A program made the translations under genes and the position numbers. A stretch of 64,000 bases of DNA from Mya arenaria (Eukaryota; Mollusca; Bivalvia; Myida; Myidae). Of this stretch, positions 13,013-24,942 are shown one piece after another. Where the stretch lies: assembly GCF_026914265.1 (NCBI RefSeq), contig NC_069125.1, positions 70,138,046 to 70,202,045 on the forward strand, in the 5' to 3' direction. Within the stretch, counting starts at the first letter, position 1, and every line of letters begins with the position of its first letter. Below the pieces are notes generated by a model. The model worked only from the letters and a program-made list of their open reading frames with translations. It had not been told where the DNA came from and did no database searches.

Positions 13013-14538
13013 CTTATTGTCTCCGATTCTTTCTTTAACCGTATCTGTCATGTTTATATATCCAAGCTCTGCCACCAGCATTGCCGATTCTACTTTTTCG
13101 GTAGTGTGTTCTCATTTTATTCATTACTTAATCAATCGCTGCCACTATCCAAGATACTACTGCGAACAATAATGAAGACCATAAACGTTTCTAAAACTTT
13201 ATTTCAAACACGCATACATACACGTTGAATTTAGAAATTTTGGTCATTTTAGAGAAACTTAGAAGTTGAGATGTTTCACTGATGTAATTTCTTTAAATTC
13301 CTAAAGATGGATACAGACAAAAGAGAATCCAAGCCAAAAAAGACAGATGAGAGATCCTTCGCTACTTTGCCTGCTCTTTTATATATTACCAGTTGCATAA
13401 CAGACCAAAAGTCAGCTGATCAAAAAGTTGTGGTCTATCAAGAGTTGCACGAGGTAGCTTACATGATAGTTGGGACTTACACACTAGTTTGGGTCCCTTG
13501 CATAATAGTTAGGGTTAATGTTGTATAATATTTGAGGTATGTACTCGTAGAGGATTCCCTAGTATTTACTAATATAACAGTTTGGTTTTCTTTTAGTACC
13601 TGAGTCATTGAGTGCATTCATACTTGACATATAAATAATCTATATCTACAGAATTGTGAAGAATGAGAGTGGCAAGAAGTAGCGTGAACATTTCAGCTTC
13701 TATACTAAGATGATTATTTGATTTGATTATACAAACTCCATTTAAAAACACGATCTTTGCATAGAATACCAACAAGTAAAGCAAAAAAAAAAACAACTGA
13801 ACTTTAAGAAATTAACCATGTAATTATTGATATGTAGAACTGTACAAATTGCCATATCATTATGTAATAACTATTCATGACATTACATTTACACATAATT
13901 ACATGTCTGTTAGACATACTAGCATTCCAGTTAGACATAATAGCATGTCAGTTACACATAATTGCACAATATGTGCCAGTTATGGCACTCCATCAAGTTG
14001 GGTTAATCCTCGACTGTCATTGGCCCACAAACGCGTGCAGACATCAACATAACATAATATGCAAAATTATATGTCCTATATTCGTTAGGAGGATTGAGGT
14101 CGTTTTGCACAAAGTGTGTGCGTTGTCAAAATATTTACAAGATATTGTACTTTAAATTAAAGATCAACCACAAAGATTCAAAGTGCATATCAATTCAGTA
14201 AAAGTTACATTGCGTAGGTGGTCGACATTATCTTGCCACCCGTCCCTGAATAGGAAGACGTCATATTTTCGTTATTTGGTGCGATCGCTTGAATGAATCA
14301 CCGGAGAACTAAGTATAAACACACAATCTAAAGCTAGTGATAATGGCATTCAATAGGTTCGAATACCTTTGAGGTACTTAAGAAAAATGTATGGCTACTT
14401 AAGATATCAAAGTGTCACCAATGTGCCCTATTTAAGCAGTTCATTGACTAAGAGGGGCAGCGAAAAAAAGTTGGTACACTCGGTTGTTCTTTTAATTTTA
14501 GCTTGTTTTAATGTGCTTACAAAAAAAATCAGACCAAC
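13013..14538. other. Intergenic region between the two metalloproteinase genes
   Basis: No gene was recognised. At 13900-13965 there are several degenerate units related to the 21-bp minisatellite (for example CATGTCTGTTAGACATA). The remainder is AT-rich. The promoter of the downstream metalloproteinase should lie in the last few hundred bases, but I saw no convincing TATA box. Confidence 0.4.
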
Positions 14539-17500
14539 ATGAACTTACTAGCATATTCTGGAATAATTTTATGTATTTTGCAAACTAATAAAGGATTCGA
14601 AATATCGAGGGAAAAGCGGGCAAAAGGATTTGAAAGTGATGTGAGTATACATCTCAAATTTTGTGTTATTAGTCAAGTCAAGTCAAGCAATATTTATTTA
14701 TAAAGTCGGATTTACAACATATATAACACAAGCTCTATGGAGCTTTATTTTTACTGTGATTGTTGTGTGCAACTACGAATGTTTGACATAGTCACACTTC
14801 GATATCGGTTATATATGTACACATATCTGCAAAGTATTTTTTGTGAACTGAAATCCTGTCATCTGCTTGAAATGGGTAGGCTAAATACATTTAGCCAAGT
14901 GATTCCACGAATTCTCTTAAAACACTACTGCTATTGTAAAAATTCACTGTTCCTGGATATTGTAGAAGTACTTAGAGAAGTTCGGTTACCTGGACGAGGC
15001 GAAAGGTGGTCGCCAGCATGACGAAACATCCAGAAAATATGCCATCAGGTTAGTACACATTTTGATAAACTTTTCATTTTTCTAAGGAAAATACGCCATC
15101 ATGAAGGTACTCGGTCGCCAGCATAACGAATGCTTCAGGAAATTAACGCCATCATGCACGTATACGCCTGCCTGACAACACCTACAGGAAAAAACGTCAT
15201 TATGTAAGTGAACAGCGTATTGAACCTTCCAGGAAAGAGACGACATCACGTATGGTATGAACACCATCAGGATGATCTACAGCCTTCGGCTTGGCGAACA
15301 ACATAAGGATGGTCTACAACCTTCGCAATGGCGAACTCCATCAGGATAGTCCAAAGCCTTCGGCTTGGCAAACTCCATCAAGATGGTCCACAGCCTTCGC
15401 ATTGGCGAACTCCATCAGGATGGTCCACAGCCTTCGGCTTGGCGAACCGCATCAGGATGGTCTACAGCCTCCTGCTTGACAAACACCATCAGGATGGTCT
15501 ACAGCCTTAGGCCTGGTAAACACCATCAATGTGGTCCACAGCCTTCGCATTGGCGAACTACATCAGGATGGTCCACAGCCTTCGCATTGGCGAACTCCAC
15601 CAGGATGGTCAACAGCCTTCGCATTTGCGAACTTCATCAGGATGGTCTACAGCCTTCGGCTTTGCGAACTCCATCAAGATGGTCCACAGCCTTCGGCTTG
15701 GCGAACTCCATCAGGATGGTCCACAGCCGTCGGCTTGGCGAACTCCATCAGGATGGTCCACAACCGTCGGCTTGGCGAACTCCATCAAGATGTTCCACAG
15801 CCGTCGGCTTGGCGAACTCCATCAGGATGGTCCACAGCCTTCGGCTTGGCGAACTTCATCAGGATGGTCTACAGCCTTCGGCTTGGCGAACTCCATCAGG
15901 ATGGTCCACAGCCGTCGGCTTGGCGAACTCCATCAGGATGGTCCACAACCGTCGGCTTGGCGAACTCCATCAAGATGTTCCACAGCCGTCGGCTTGGCGA
16001 ACTCCATCAGGATGGTCCACAGCCTTCGGCTTGGCGAACTTCATCAGGATGGTCTACAGCCTTCGGCTTGGCGAACTCCATCAGGATGGTCTACAGCCTT
16101 CGGCTTGGCGATCTACAGCCGTCGGCTTGGCTAACTCCATCAGGATGGTATACAGCTGTCGGCTTGGCGAACTCCATCAGGATGGTCTACAGCCGTCGGC
16201 TTGGCGAACTCCATCAGGATGGTCTACAGCCTTCGGCTTGGCGAACTCCATCAGAATGGTATACAGCCTTCGGCTTGGCGAACTCCATCAGGATGGTCTA
16301 CAGCCATCGGCTTGGCGAACTCCATCAGGATGGCCTTCGGCTTGGCGAACTCCATCAGGATGGTCTACAGCCGTCGGCTTTGCAAACTCCATCAGGATGG
16401 TCTACAGCCGTCGGCTTGGCGAACTCCATCAAGATAGTCTACAGCCTTCGGCTTGGCGAATCCATCAGGATGGTCTACAGCCGTCGGCTTTGCGAACTCC
16501 ATCAGGATGGTCTACAGCCGTCGGCTTGGCTAACTCCATCAGGATAGTTTACGGCTTTCGGCTTGGCGAACACCATTAGGATGGTCCACAGCTTTCTACT
16601 TGGCAAACTCAATCAGGATGGTCCACAGCCTTCAGCTTCGCGAACAACATTCACTAAAGGAATTGTATGTTGTGATCCGGAAATGCCACCAAAAATGGCA
16701 AATTTGTAAATGAGCGATCATATACCTGCGCAATAGCCATGCATTGACTGTGACCTTTTTATAGGAACGCATGTCAATCACTTATATACACGCATTTCAT
16801 TGTAATAGAATTCAAAAGTATCAAATGCAAAACATTTATCTCACAATTGTTCTGTTGAATTGGGACAGAATACACATGTCCAGTTAACTAAAAAAACTCC
16901 TGAACAATTATATGTGACACTCCAGCGAGTTCCAAGAGTTCGCAGGGATCCGGGTGACCGGGCAGATGAACGAGGAGACACTGGCCCGGATGTTGGCGCC
17001 CCGCTGCGGGCTTCCTGACGTCATCCGCCCTGGGGACAGGATCCCACCGAACGCCCGTGAAACCAACAGGAACAAGCCATCTAACTTCTACGCCCCAGGT
17101 ATCACATGTGCTTATTTGTTATGTCCGTAGCGCGTTGCTGTGACCCTTCGTCTTGGAGATATATTGCCCAACCTTCCTTTTTAATCATCGTTCGATTACG
17201 AAAATGAAAAAGAAAATCGTGTGGAGACGCTTGTTGACACTGTACAAGTCAGTGAATTGCTTTCTTGTGTTACCAAGACAATGCGCGTCAAGGTATGTAA
17301 GGTGTAATGTACATCTGGTTCGTAATTGTGTTAAAATCGTTCCATATTTATATTTTTATTGCAGGATTCAAGTGGGATAAGAATGAAGTAACCTATAAAT
17401 TTGTCGGCTTTTCAAGACAGCTACCGCAGTCTAGTCAACGGTATGGGTGTTTTTGGAGTAATAACGAAAATCAGACAATCTCTAGTTTAAAAAAAATGCT

Positions 17501-19939
17501 ATGGCATTTAAACGCACCAAGATGAGTTGTCGTATGGCATAGTCATGAAGTTTTAACAATCACCAACGTTGATATTCACAGTACCAATGCTTTTAAGTTT
17601 ATGTTCCTCAGACGCGCAATACGAAACGCATTCTCAAAATGGTCAGCGGTGACGCCCTTGCAGTTCCGGGAATCTTCCGGGGCGGCGGACATCCTTATTA
17701 ACTGGGTGTTCGGTGACCACGGGGACGGCAGTCCCTTCGACAGAAGAGGTTAGTGAGTATAGCATGTATAGGTGAGGAAATACTTTGATGCCAGCTTGTC
17801 AATTCTTATATGTGTTTGTGTTATTATTTCTTACTTATAAATACGCCTGGGCCAGTATTATAACACATTACTCTAACGTCTTATTATTAAAACTATCAGT
17901 AACGCTCATAACATTCAGTGTTAACTTATTAACAGGTAGATGAAACAGAATCATGTCATGTGTTTACAATAAAAGAAGTAAGTGGGCGTGCTATTTTGCA
18001 GGTGGCACTTTGGCGCACGCGTTCTTCCCGGGAACGTCGGCGATCAGTGGCGACACGCACTTCGACGAAGCGGAGGAATGGACGGAGGGCAAAAACGCCG
18101 GTACCAACCTCGAAATCGTTGCTGCGCACGAATTTGGACACGCCATTGGGCTCAGCCATTCCAACGTGCGGGGTGCACTCATGCAGCCATTCTATGGCGG
18201 CTATGACCCAAACTACCAGCTCCAAAGTGACGACATTCGCGGCGTTCAGACACTCTATGGTATGTCTCTCATGAATTTACAGTGATATAAAACAAATCAT
18301 TTAAGACCAAGTATGTCTGTGTTTAAATGAAGCCAATCTGTCACGATGTTACAGGATCGGCACCTCGGCCCCAGCCCCGCCCCCAGCCGACCCGCGCGCC
18401 ACCCGCTACTACACCACGTGATCGCGACTCCGGCAACAACCCGGACAAGGAGATTTGTGAACTAAAGTTTGATGACATAGCTAATGGTAAGTATTAAATA
18501 TCGATGTTATTGGCGATAGTATAGCGACAACAGCAAATAATAACAAATATGAACAATAACATGTGTCTGTATTCATAATAAAAAAGACCATATGAATGTA
18601 ATTTAAAAGTTTAATTGTGAGTTAGAGTACGTGCTATTCTTAATTAGTTATAACAAACGAATCCGTTTGTTTAAGGTCCGGACAACCGCCTGTATGCGTT
18701 CAGGTTCGGGCGACTGTACAAGTTCAACTATGACGGCGTCGGCATTGAGAAGGTTTACAAAAACTCCCGGAGAGTGTTCCCGAAAGCACCGAAAAACATT
18801 GCGGCAGCGGCCTTCGACAGAAGAAATAACAAGTTCTATATATTCAAAGGTGAGGAAAATGACGCAATTGCAAGCGGACACATCGCTTTAAAAAGCTGTT
18901 TGAAATGCGAATACATATCGTTTACCCGGTTACTTATGTTCGGTTTTTATTCAACATATTAAAAAGTCACCAAAGTGTTAAATTAACAGGTCTTATGTCA
19001 TTCCCTTCACGCAACTGTGCAGTCGCCATTTGTGCTACTCGCCATTTGTGCTACACTTTTCCCTTCACGCAACTGTGCAGTCGCCATTTGTGCTACACTT
19101 TTCCCTTCACGCAACTGTGCAGTCGCCATTTGTGCTACACTTTTCCCTTCACGCAACTGTGCAGTCGCTACACTTTTCCCTTCACGCAACTGTGCAGTCG
19201 CCATTTGTGCTACACTTTTCCCTTCACGCAACTGTGCAGTCGCCGTTAGTTCTACACTAATGTCAATTTGTGCAAAGAATGGCGTTAAACTGATTTTGAT
19301 TTCGAAGAAAACGCACAAAGAAATGCTTTGAAATAGAGAAAATTTTTAGACCACTAACATTTAAAACGAAACTAATGCTATGTGTAAAGCAATTTTTTGA
19401 AAAAAAAATATAACAATGATTTACCGGAATTATAGGTAACATTTGACCTATAATTCCGGTAAATCATTGTTATATTTTTTTTAAACACAAAACTGCTTCG
19501 CATTTAGACAAATAAACACACGTTTAATAACGATATACGTATTACCCGATAGCTCATAACTACGAGCCGCCAAGGATACATTGTTGGTTTGAATCCGAAC
19601 ATTTCTACACGATTTTGTCATTTATATTGTCACTTAAAACAAATATTTTGGCAGTCAATTCGCTTTATAACAAAGTCAGCAAACTTGAGGTTTATGCAAT
19701 AAAAACGAACAATTTTTGAATAGTTCTCCATTGGTCCACAGAAATGCATACATGAAATAGTATCGACCACCCGTTAACAAAATAACTAATTCCCATTCTA
19801 TCCCGTCCCGTAGGTTACAAGTTGTGGCGATACAGCCAGTTCACGCTGGACGCCGGGTATCCAAAGCGCCTCCAAGGCTGGTATCGGAACGTCGACGCCG
19901 CCATCGTCGAGGACAGCGGAGAAATCTTGCTCCTTAAGG

Positions 19940-19993
<54 letters not shown>

Positions 19994-20625
19994 CAAAGGT
20001 TTGAGATAAGCATTTATTTAATAAACAAACTATACGGACTTAACCAAGGTATATGCTATATTCGACACTTTTACGCTGACATGCCAATCAATAAAATATA
20101 ATTAAAAAAATCTCCTTAATTCCGCTGATGTTTTGGTAATTGCAAACTGGTTATTTGTCAGGGTAAAGAGGTGAGCGTGTGGCGTGAGGATTTCGCGTCT
20201 CCCCCGCGAGGCTACCCGGTGGCCATCGGCGTGAAATGGCCGGGCTTGCGCGACGACCTGGAGGCAGCAGTTAGATATAGGCGCATCTCATACTTTTTCA
20301 AGGGTGCAAAGTAAGAAAATATCCCACACGACACTCTATAGCTTTTATGACTTGTGATTATCGGTTCTATCGGTTGACGTTAGGTCCGTGAAAACATCAA
20401 AGTCTTGCGGAGATCAATGAAAACATGTTACATATATATGGGCTAAATGGGTTAAACATTCTCACAATTATTTATTAACATTGCTCGAACAGTGTGATAT
20501 AAAATAAGATCTTTTCGTGGCTTTTTTGCAGTTACTTCCGGTATAACGACTACAACAGAAAAGTGGATTACAGGAAGTCAAAGGCTGGACCCTGGCTTGG
20601 TTGCGGCAGACCTGAGCCGAAATAG
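14539..20625 (+). CDS. Matrix metalloproteinase, secreted type, complete (11 exons)
   Basis: A secreted zinc endopeptidase of the MMP family with the full pre-pro-catalytic-hinge-hemopexin layout. Exons: 14539-14640, 14966-15048, 16926-17098, 17365-17440, 17612-17748, 18002-18259, 18355-18486, 18676-18849, 19814-19938, 20162-20310 and 20532-20625. They total 1,503 bases, or 500 residues plus stop, and every junction is GT-AG and in phase. The signal peptide is [19 protein letters not shown]. The pro-domain starts KYLEKFGYL and carries the cysteine switch PRCGLPD (Cys codon 17005-17007). The catalytic domain has [11 protein letters not shown] (18127-18159) and Met-turn ALMQPF. A Pro-rich hinge precedes four hemopexin blades closed by Cys in EICELKF and [10 protein letters not shown]. 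There is no RxKR furin site and no membrane tail, so activation is probably by another protease or by autolysis (inference). Intron 2 holds a 37-bp minisatellite and intron 8 a 42-bp repeat and a palindrome. Confidence 0.93.
14672..14745 (-). repeat. Possible 3' end of a non-LTR element with GTCAA tail
   Basis: Within intron 1 of the second metalloproteinase. A short GTCAAGTCAAGTCAA run is followed by 'aatatttatttataaagtcg' and a small inverted repeat, AGCTCTATGGAGCT. Read on the minus strand, this looks like the tail of a retroposed fragment ending in a pentanucleotide repeat. The source family is not identified. Confidence 0.3.
15270..16660. repeat. Minisatellite, 37-bp unit, about 37 copies, in an MMP intron
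   Basis: Intron 2 of the second metalloproteinase is largely a tandem array of a 37-bp unit containing CTTCGGCTTGGCGAACTCCA and TCAGGATGGT. CC/CT and TTCGG/GTCGG variants recur in blocks, which suggests higher-order duplication; 15660-15880 and 15850-16070 are near-identical stretches. Since 37 mod 3 is 1 and the unit lacks stops in most registers, long frames (up to 404 codons) arise on the + strand. These are repeat artefacts: the flanking exons 14966-15048 and 16926-17098 join in frame without them. Confidence 0.93.
19003..19250. repeat. Minisatellite, 42-bp unit, about six copies, in an MMP intron
   Basis: A tandem repeat whose unit contains CCCTTCACGCAACTGTGCAG and CGCCATTTGTGCTACACTTT, with copies starting at about 19003, 19061, 19103, 19145, 19178 and 19220. 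One interval is 58 bp, one is 33 bp and the rest are 42 bp. It lies in intron 8 of the second metalloproteinase. The open frames it creates on both strands are not genes. Confidence 0.9.
19401..19482. repeat. Perfect inverted repeat (37-bp arms, 8-base loop)
   Basis: Bases 19401-19437 are the exact reverse complement of 19446-19482, separated by AACATTTG. The arms include AACAATGATTTACCGGAATT. Outside them similarity continues imperfectly (AAGCAATTTTT on the left, its near-complement AAAACTGCTT on the right). This looks like a palindromic MITE or a recent foldback insertion in intron 8 of the second metalloproteinase. Confidence 0.9.
19943..19990. repeat. (TA)n microsatellite
   Basis: An uninterrupted TA dinucleotide run of about 48 bp, starting just after the 5' splice site of the exon ending at 19938, in intron 9 of the second metalloproteinase. 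Confidence 0.95.
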
Positions 20626-21977
20626 CGAGAAGGGAATCAGATTGTCAGCGTGCCATTGTTCGATGTGGGGTTGCTTTATGTTATATGTATATACATGATG
20701 TATATGTGTCGCAATGATAGAAGTTGATGTGAGAACATCTTGCACATGTAAGGAAAGCATTAAACAACATTCAGCAGCCATGAGCCAAAGTCACAAATAC
20801 CCCAAGTTCAGTTTTAATTGAATTAAGACTCAACACTTTTAAAATGGTATTGTAACGTTTGTATAAAACCGCAATGTATTTTGTTTCTCATGAGTGTATG
20901 CTTTACCTGTTACACCACCACTTAAGAATTCTGGAATCGGCGATTAAAAACGTATTAAACATTATATGTATCATGAACGCATTCCTTTTTGGAAAACAGT
21001 ATAAAGTTGTTTGATAGTTTTCGACTTTGATTTAGAAAATGCTTAAAATGTGATCACAATTATTCTGGTCATGTTGATCATTTAAAATATAGCACAGAGA
21101 TATTATACTTAGCAGTACTTAACATACCATTAAAAATCCACTAAATTATGATTTAAAAGTATAATTAAATATACATGTATTAAATACCCTACTAGGTCAA
21201 CAAAAGTTTAAAAATTCTATCAGTACAAAATAACATTTGGGAAGAAGGTCAAGATCGAAGGCTTTCATGTATTGAACACATTGAGAATGATTTGTATGCC
21301 TTAAAGAAGTGGATATTTGTAAAGTATTGGGAATATCATTATCTTTTTTGTGACGGAAATAACTTGCGAACTTCAATGGATAGTTTCTAAATTTTCAAAT
21401 ATAAACGATGTAAGTAGTTTTTATTACTTCTGACCATTTGTATTTAATTAATGTATTCATTATCATAAACATAAACTAAAAAAGCAAAATCTTCACCATT
21501 TCTTGTCAATTTCTATTCCATCTATTTCATCGCAGATGCAGTTTCTAATGGTCAGGTGCTAAAAATAAGTCAACTTTTTCAAATGGCGGACAAAGCGTGA
21601 TTCAAACTTGTTGAACAACACACAACTTATGTTTTGTCATTTGACCTTTTGAAGCCAGTCTGCAACTATAGCTGTGTGGAATCACTTTTTAGTCTTAAAC
21701 TGTGCGTATGTTTATGATTAATTTTGCTTTATTCGTATAATAATTCAAGTACTGCCACACATTTTCGATCGGATTTAAATCCGGATTCTGGAGTCAGAAA
21801 ACAGATCGCATTCTATTGTCATGTTTATCAATTTTCCGGACATTTGTCGTCAAAGAAAGGCCATGGTTTATATGAAAAGTACTTGGTTAGAATTGACCAA
21901 AGTAATTCTTAAGTAAAAAAAATAAACTTTGAACTTTCCATGTTTCCATGAACAAAAGCTAAAATAGCTTGGCCATA
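20626..21977. other. 3' flank and intergenic DNA after the second metalloproteinase
   Basis: AT-rich sequence following the TAG at 20623-20625. I see no domain, RNA gene or clear repeat here. The first few hundred bases are probably 3' UTR. Confidence 0.5.
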
Positions 21978-22604
21978 ATGCACCAGTCAATTGTAACCAC
22001 GCCCCCCCCCCCCATGTCCGGGGAATAGCGGAGACTTTGACTTTTGGTCCAGCCAACCCCGTCTAAAATCCTCGCCTTGCGGGGACAAACAGACGGTCAA
22101 ATACCCGCCAAATGCCCCCGCACCCCAGGAACCCTAGGTAAGGTCCATTCCCCGCTATATTATATTATATTATATTATATTAAAGCGATAAAACCACCGC
22201 ATTCAGCCGACACTGCCGTGCCACCTGAAAGGTAAAAAGATAGAGTCCTCACACCATCAATTTAAGATATCTCGTTGGCACTTGGTTTAGGTAACCAAAA
22301 TGCACCAGTCAATTGTAACCACGAACCCACAGACCCGGGTAATAGCGGGGACTTTAACCTACGGTCCAGCCAATCCTGGGTTAAAACTCTGCCCAGACCA
22401 AATCCCCACCAAATGCCCCCGCATCACAGGATACTTAGGTAAGGCCCATTCGACGCTATTTTTTGGCGCGAAAATAAAACCACCACATACACTCCGCACT
22501 GCGATGCCACCTGGGAGGTTAAAACACGACCAATTTCCACCGCTATCCCCGGTATACCTCGATCTTGGGTGGGGGGGGGGGGCGTGGTTACATTTGACTG
22601 GTGC
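21978..22604. mobile_element. Non-autonomous inverted-repeat element, two tandem diverged copies
   Basis: The left end TGCACCAGTCAATTGTAACC is followed by CACG and a C-run. The right end is its inverted counterpart: a G-run, then CGTGGTTACATTTGACTGGTGCA at 22582-22604. A second left end in the same orientation begins at about 22301, and the bodies of the two halves (21978-22290 and 22301-22604) are alignable, sharing AATAGCGGRGACTTTRAC, CCAAATGCCCCCGCA and CCTAGGTAAGG-like blocks. No protein is encoded. A TATAT microsatellite interrupts the first copy near 22157-22182. This resembles a MITE; the superfamily is not determined. Confidence 0.75.
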
Positions 22605-23680
22605 AAAAGAAAATACTTTTTTTGTTTCTCATTCTACTATCCAATACATTATACCCACACAGAACTGATTTCTGAGTGTTTTTCCTGTCCACTTCTGTGA
22701 TCCCTTAGATTATGCTAACCACTTAACTGTAATACCTCATCTGGGGGACTACCTCATGTTTTGGCACCATCATTTCCCGGTTATGCGGCTTTCTTACACA
22801 AGCAAATTTTGTCGACCTGGATCGTTGATTTGATAAACATAATAATTGGTTGACCTGGACTGTAGATAACTTTAACTTTGTTAAATGTAGATTTTCCAGT
22901 GTTAAATATTCTAAATGTTATACATTTCTACTGACTACGGCATTTTTTCTACTGAGGATAGGCCATGTTTACAAAAAAAGAATGAGGTCATGGTCAATGA
23001 GGATATCATGAAACATGTATAACGGTCATCGTTTGGCAGTATTTACATACATGAAGATTCAAATTAATAAATATTAGTATAAAGGGGGAAGCAAACATTT
23101 GTTCAACTCTCGAGCATGATTGGCGTCTTGAAAAAGGTAACGTAACTGTGGATGTTCGTTATATGTCATGGAATGTCCTTTTAAGTAGCATGTACCTATT
23201 AATCCAACGAAAGGTTTACGTAAAATTGTTTATTGGACGTTATTTTCAGCTCTGTTTATATCGCTGGTGTAATCTTTTTTCAATCTTTAGTAAGAATAAC
23301 CCGAAAAATTCATATTTTAAATAAATAACGCTAAATAAAACTAAATTGGAACAAACTTAATTATGTGGCATAGCGTATCTATCTCATAGATGATGGAACC
23401 ATAAACAGATTCGTTGTATCTGGAGGATAAAAAAGGGATTATTTTTTTTTTTTTGGGGGGGGGATGTGTGCTTCAACCAGACTTTCCAACTACCAAATAT
23501 ATTGTCGCCTTAACATTCATACCTTAGCAATCCAGTGTTCTCAGGTTTGGCTACGACATCCTTATTTATTATCAATTGCTTTTAAGTAAATGTCCATACC
23601 CACACATACCAATTGCTTATATCAATGTGTTATAATGATTATAAATTTGTTCTGAGTTGTGCAATGTTTGTCTATAAATA
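22605..23680. other. Intergenic DNA upstream of innexin A
   Basis: AT-rich, with a T/G homopolymer stretch near 23441-23463 and no recognised gene. If innexin A has a separate 5' exon carrying its initiator codon, or all but its last base, that exon should lie here or further upstream. Confidence 0.4.
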
Positions 23681-23681
23681 G

Positions 23682-24942
23682 GTCAGCAATACTTGGGTCC
23701 ATCCCGGGCATCACTCAGCTGCGGGCCTCTCGAAACGATGACAGGATTGACCGCCTTAACCACGTGTACACTACCGTCCTCCTGGTTGTGTTTGCCGTCG
23801 TCGTCAGCACCACCCAGTTTGCGGGTCACCCAATCCACTGCTGGCATCCTCCAGAGTTCGAAGAGATGGAATGGTACGAAAGCTACATCGACAACTATTG
23901 CTGGATATCCAATACATATCATGTTCCATTCTCTGAAGAGCTCTTCCCCGTAAACATTAGCGATCGTGAGGACCGTGAAATAACATATTATCAGTGGGTA
24001 CCGATCGTGTTACTGCTCCAAGCTTTCTTGTTTAAGCTGCCAAACGTAGTCTGGAATCTGCTACACACTTACGGTGGTCTAAAATTAAACAATTTAGTAA
24101 AAATGGCCGAAACAACCCAACTTCTGAACCCAGTTGAGCGCCAAACAGTAATTGAAAACATAGCTTCACATATTGACAAATGGCTGGACGCAGAAAGAGC
24201 TTATAAATGGAACAAAATGACAGTTGCAAAGCAAAGGTTTGCCAACATTTGCTGCTTGTTTTGTAGCAAACGTAGTGGAACGTTCCTTTGTGGTCTGTTT
24301 ACAACTGTCAAACTCTTATATGTGTGCAATGTGATTGGCCAGTTCTTCATGTTGAACTTATTCATGAGCATGGACTATATGTTCTATGGTTTTGACATTT
24401 TGAAAGGATTTCAGACTAACCAGCCGTGGAAACAGAGCCCAAGGTTCCCCCTGGTCACGTTTTGTGATTTTCATATCCGACAACAACAGAACATTCAACG
24501 CTGGACATTGCAGTGCGTTCTTCCTATTAACCTTTTCAATGAGAAGGTGTTCATCTTTCTGTGGTTCTGGCTGTTCCTGATGGTCATATTGTCCATCTAC
24601 AACCTCGTCAGCTGGTGTTACATCGTCATGCTGAAGAGGCACCGCTACCAGTACGTGAAGAAGTACCTGAAGGTAACAAACCGAATACAGGGCGACTTTG
24701 ACGACAAGTTGTGTCGTCGGTTCGCCAATCACTATTTCCGGGACGACGGAGTGTTCGTACTGCGCATCATCTCAAACAACGCGACGGACCTGGTGACCAC
24801 GGAACTCGTGAATTACCTGTGGCAAATGTTTCAAGACAAGCAAAGCTGTGGACGACCGAGCAGGGCCGGAGAAAAACTGCGGCCCCTGCCCAGGGATGCA
24901 AATACCAGCGCTACCGAACGTAACTCTATCCATGCAAGTTGA
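23682..24942 (+). CDS. Innexin gap-junction protein, copy A (main coding exon)
   Basis: Innexin family: four-pass membrane protein that forms invertebrate gap-junction channels and hemichannels. One uninterrupted frame encodes about 419 residues. The N-terminus has the family pattern ILGSIPG...RNDDRIDRLNHVYT. TM1 is VLLVVFAVVVSTTQF. The first extracellular loop has two Cys (HCWHPPEF, NYCW). TM2 starts with the family signature YYQW and TM3 is near LLYVCNVIGQFF. The second loop has Cys in TFCDF and LQCVLPINLFNEK, followed by TM4 and a basic cytoplasmic tail. No in-frame ATG opens the frame: an in-frame stop lies at 23653-23655 and the next codon able to start is a GTG. A 3' splice site (AAATAG, ending 23681) followed by G TCA GCA suggests that an upstream exon supplies the start. 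Copy B at 33387 is its decayed paralogue. Confidence 0.93.

Noticed and set aside
12522-13172. 216-codon frame and its antisense partner over the 21-bp repeat
   Set aside because: A period of three-fold length keeps frames open on both strands. The sequence is a simple array with no start context or domain.
15365-16579. Long open frames (up to 404 codons) over the 37-bp repeat
   Set aside because: They arise because the unit lacks stops and shifts frame each copy. The same peptide appears in three overlapping frames, and the array lies in an intron of a well-supported gene.
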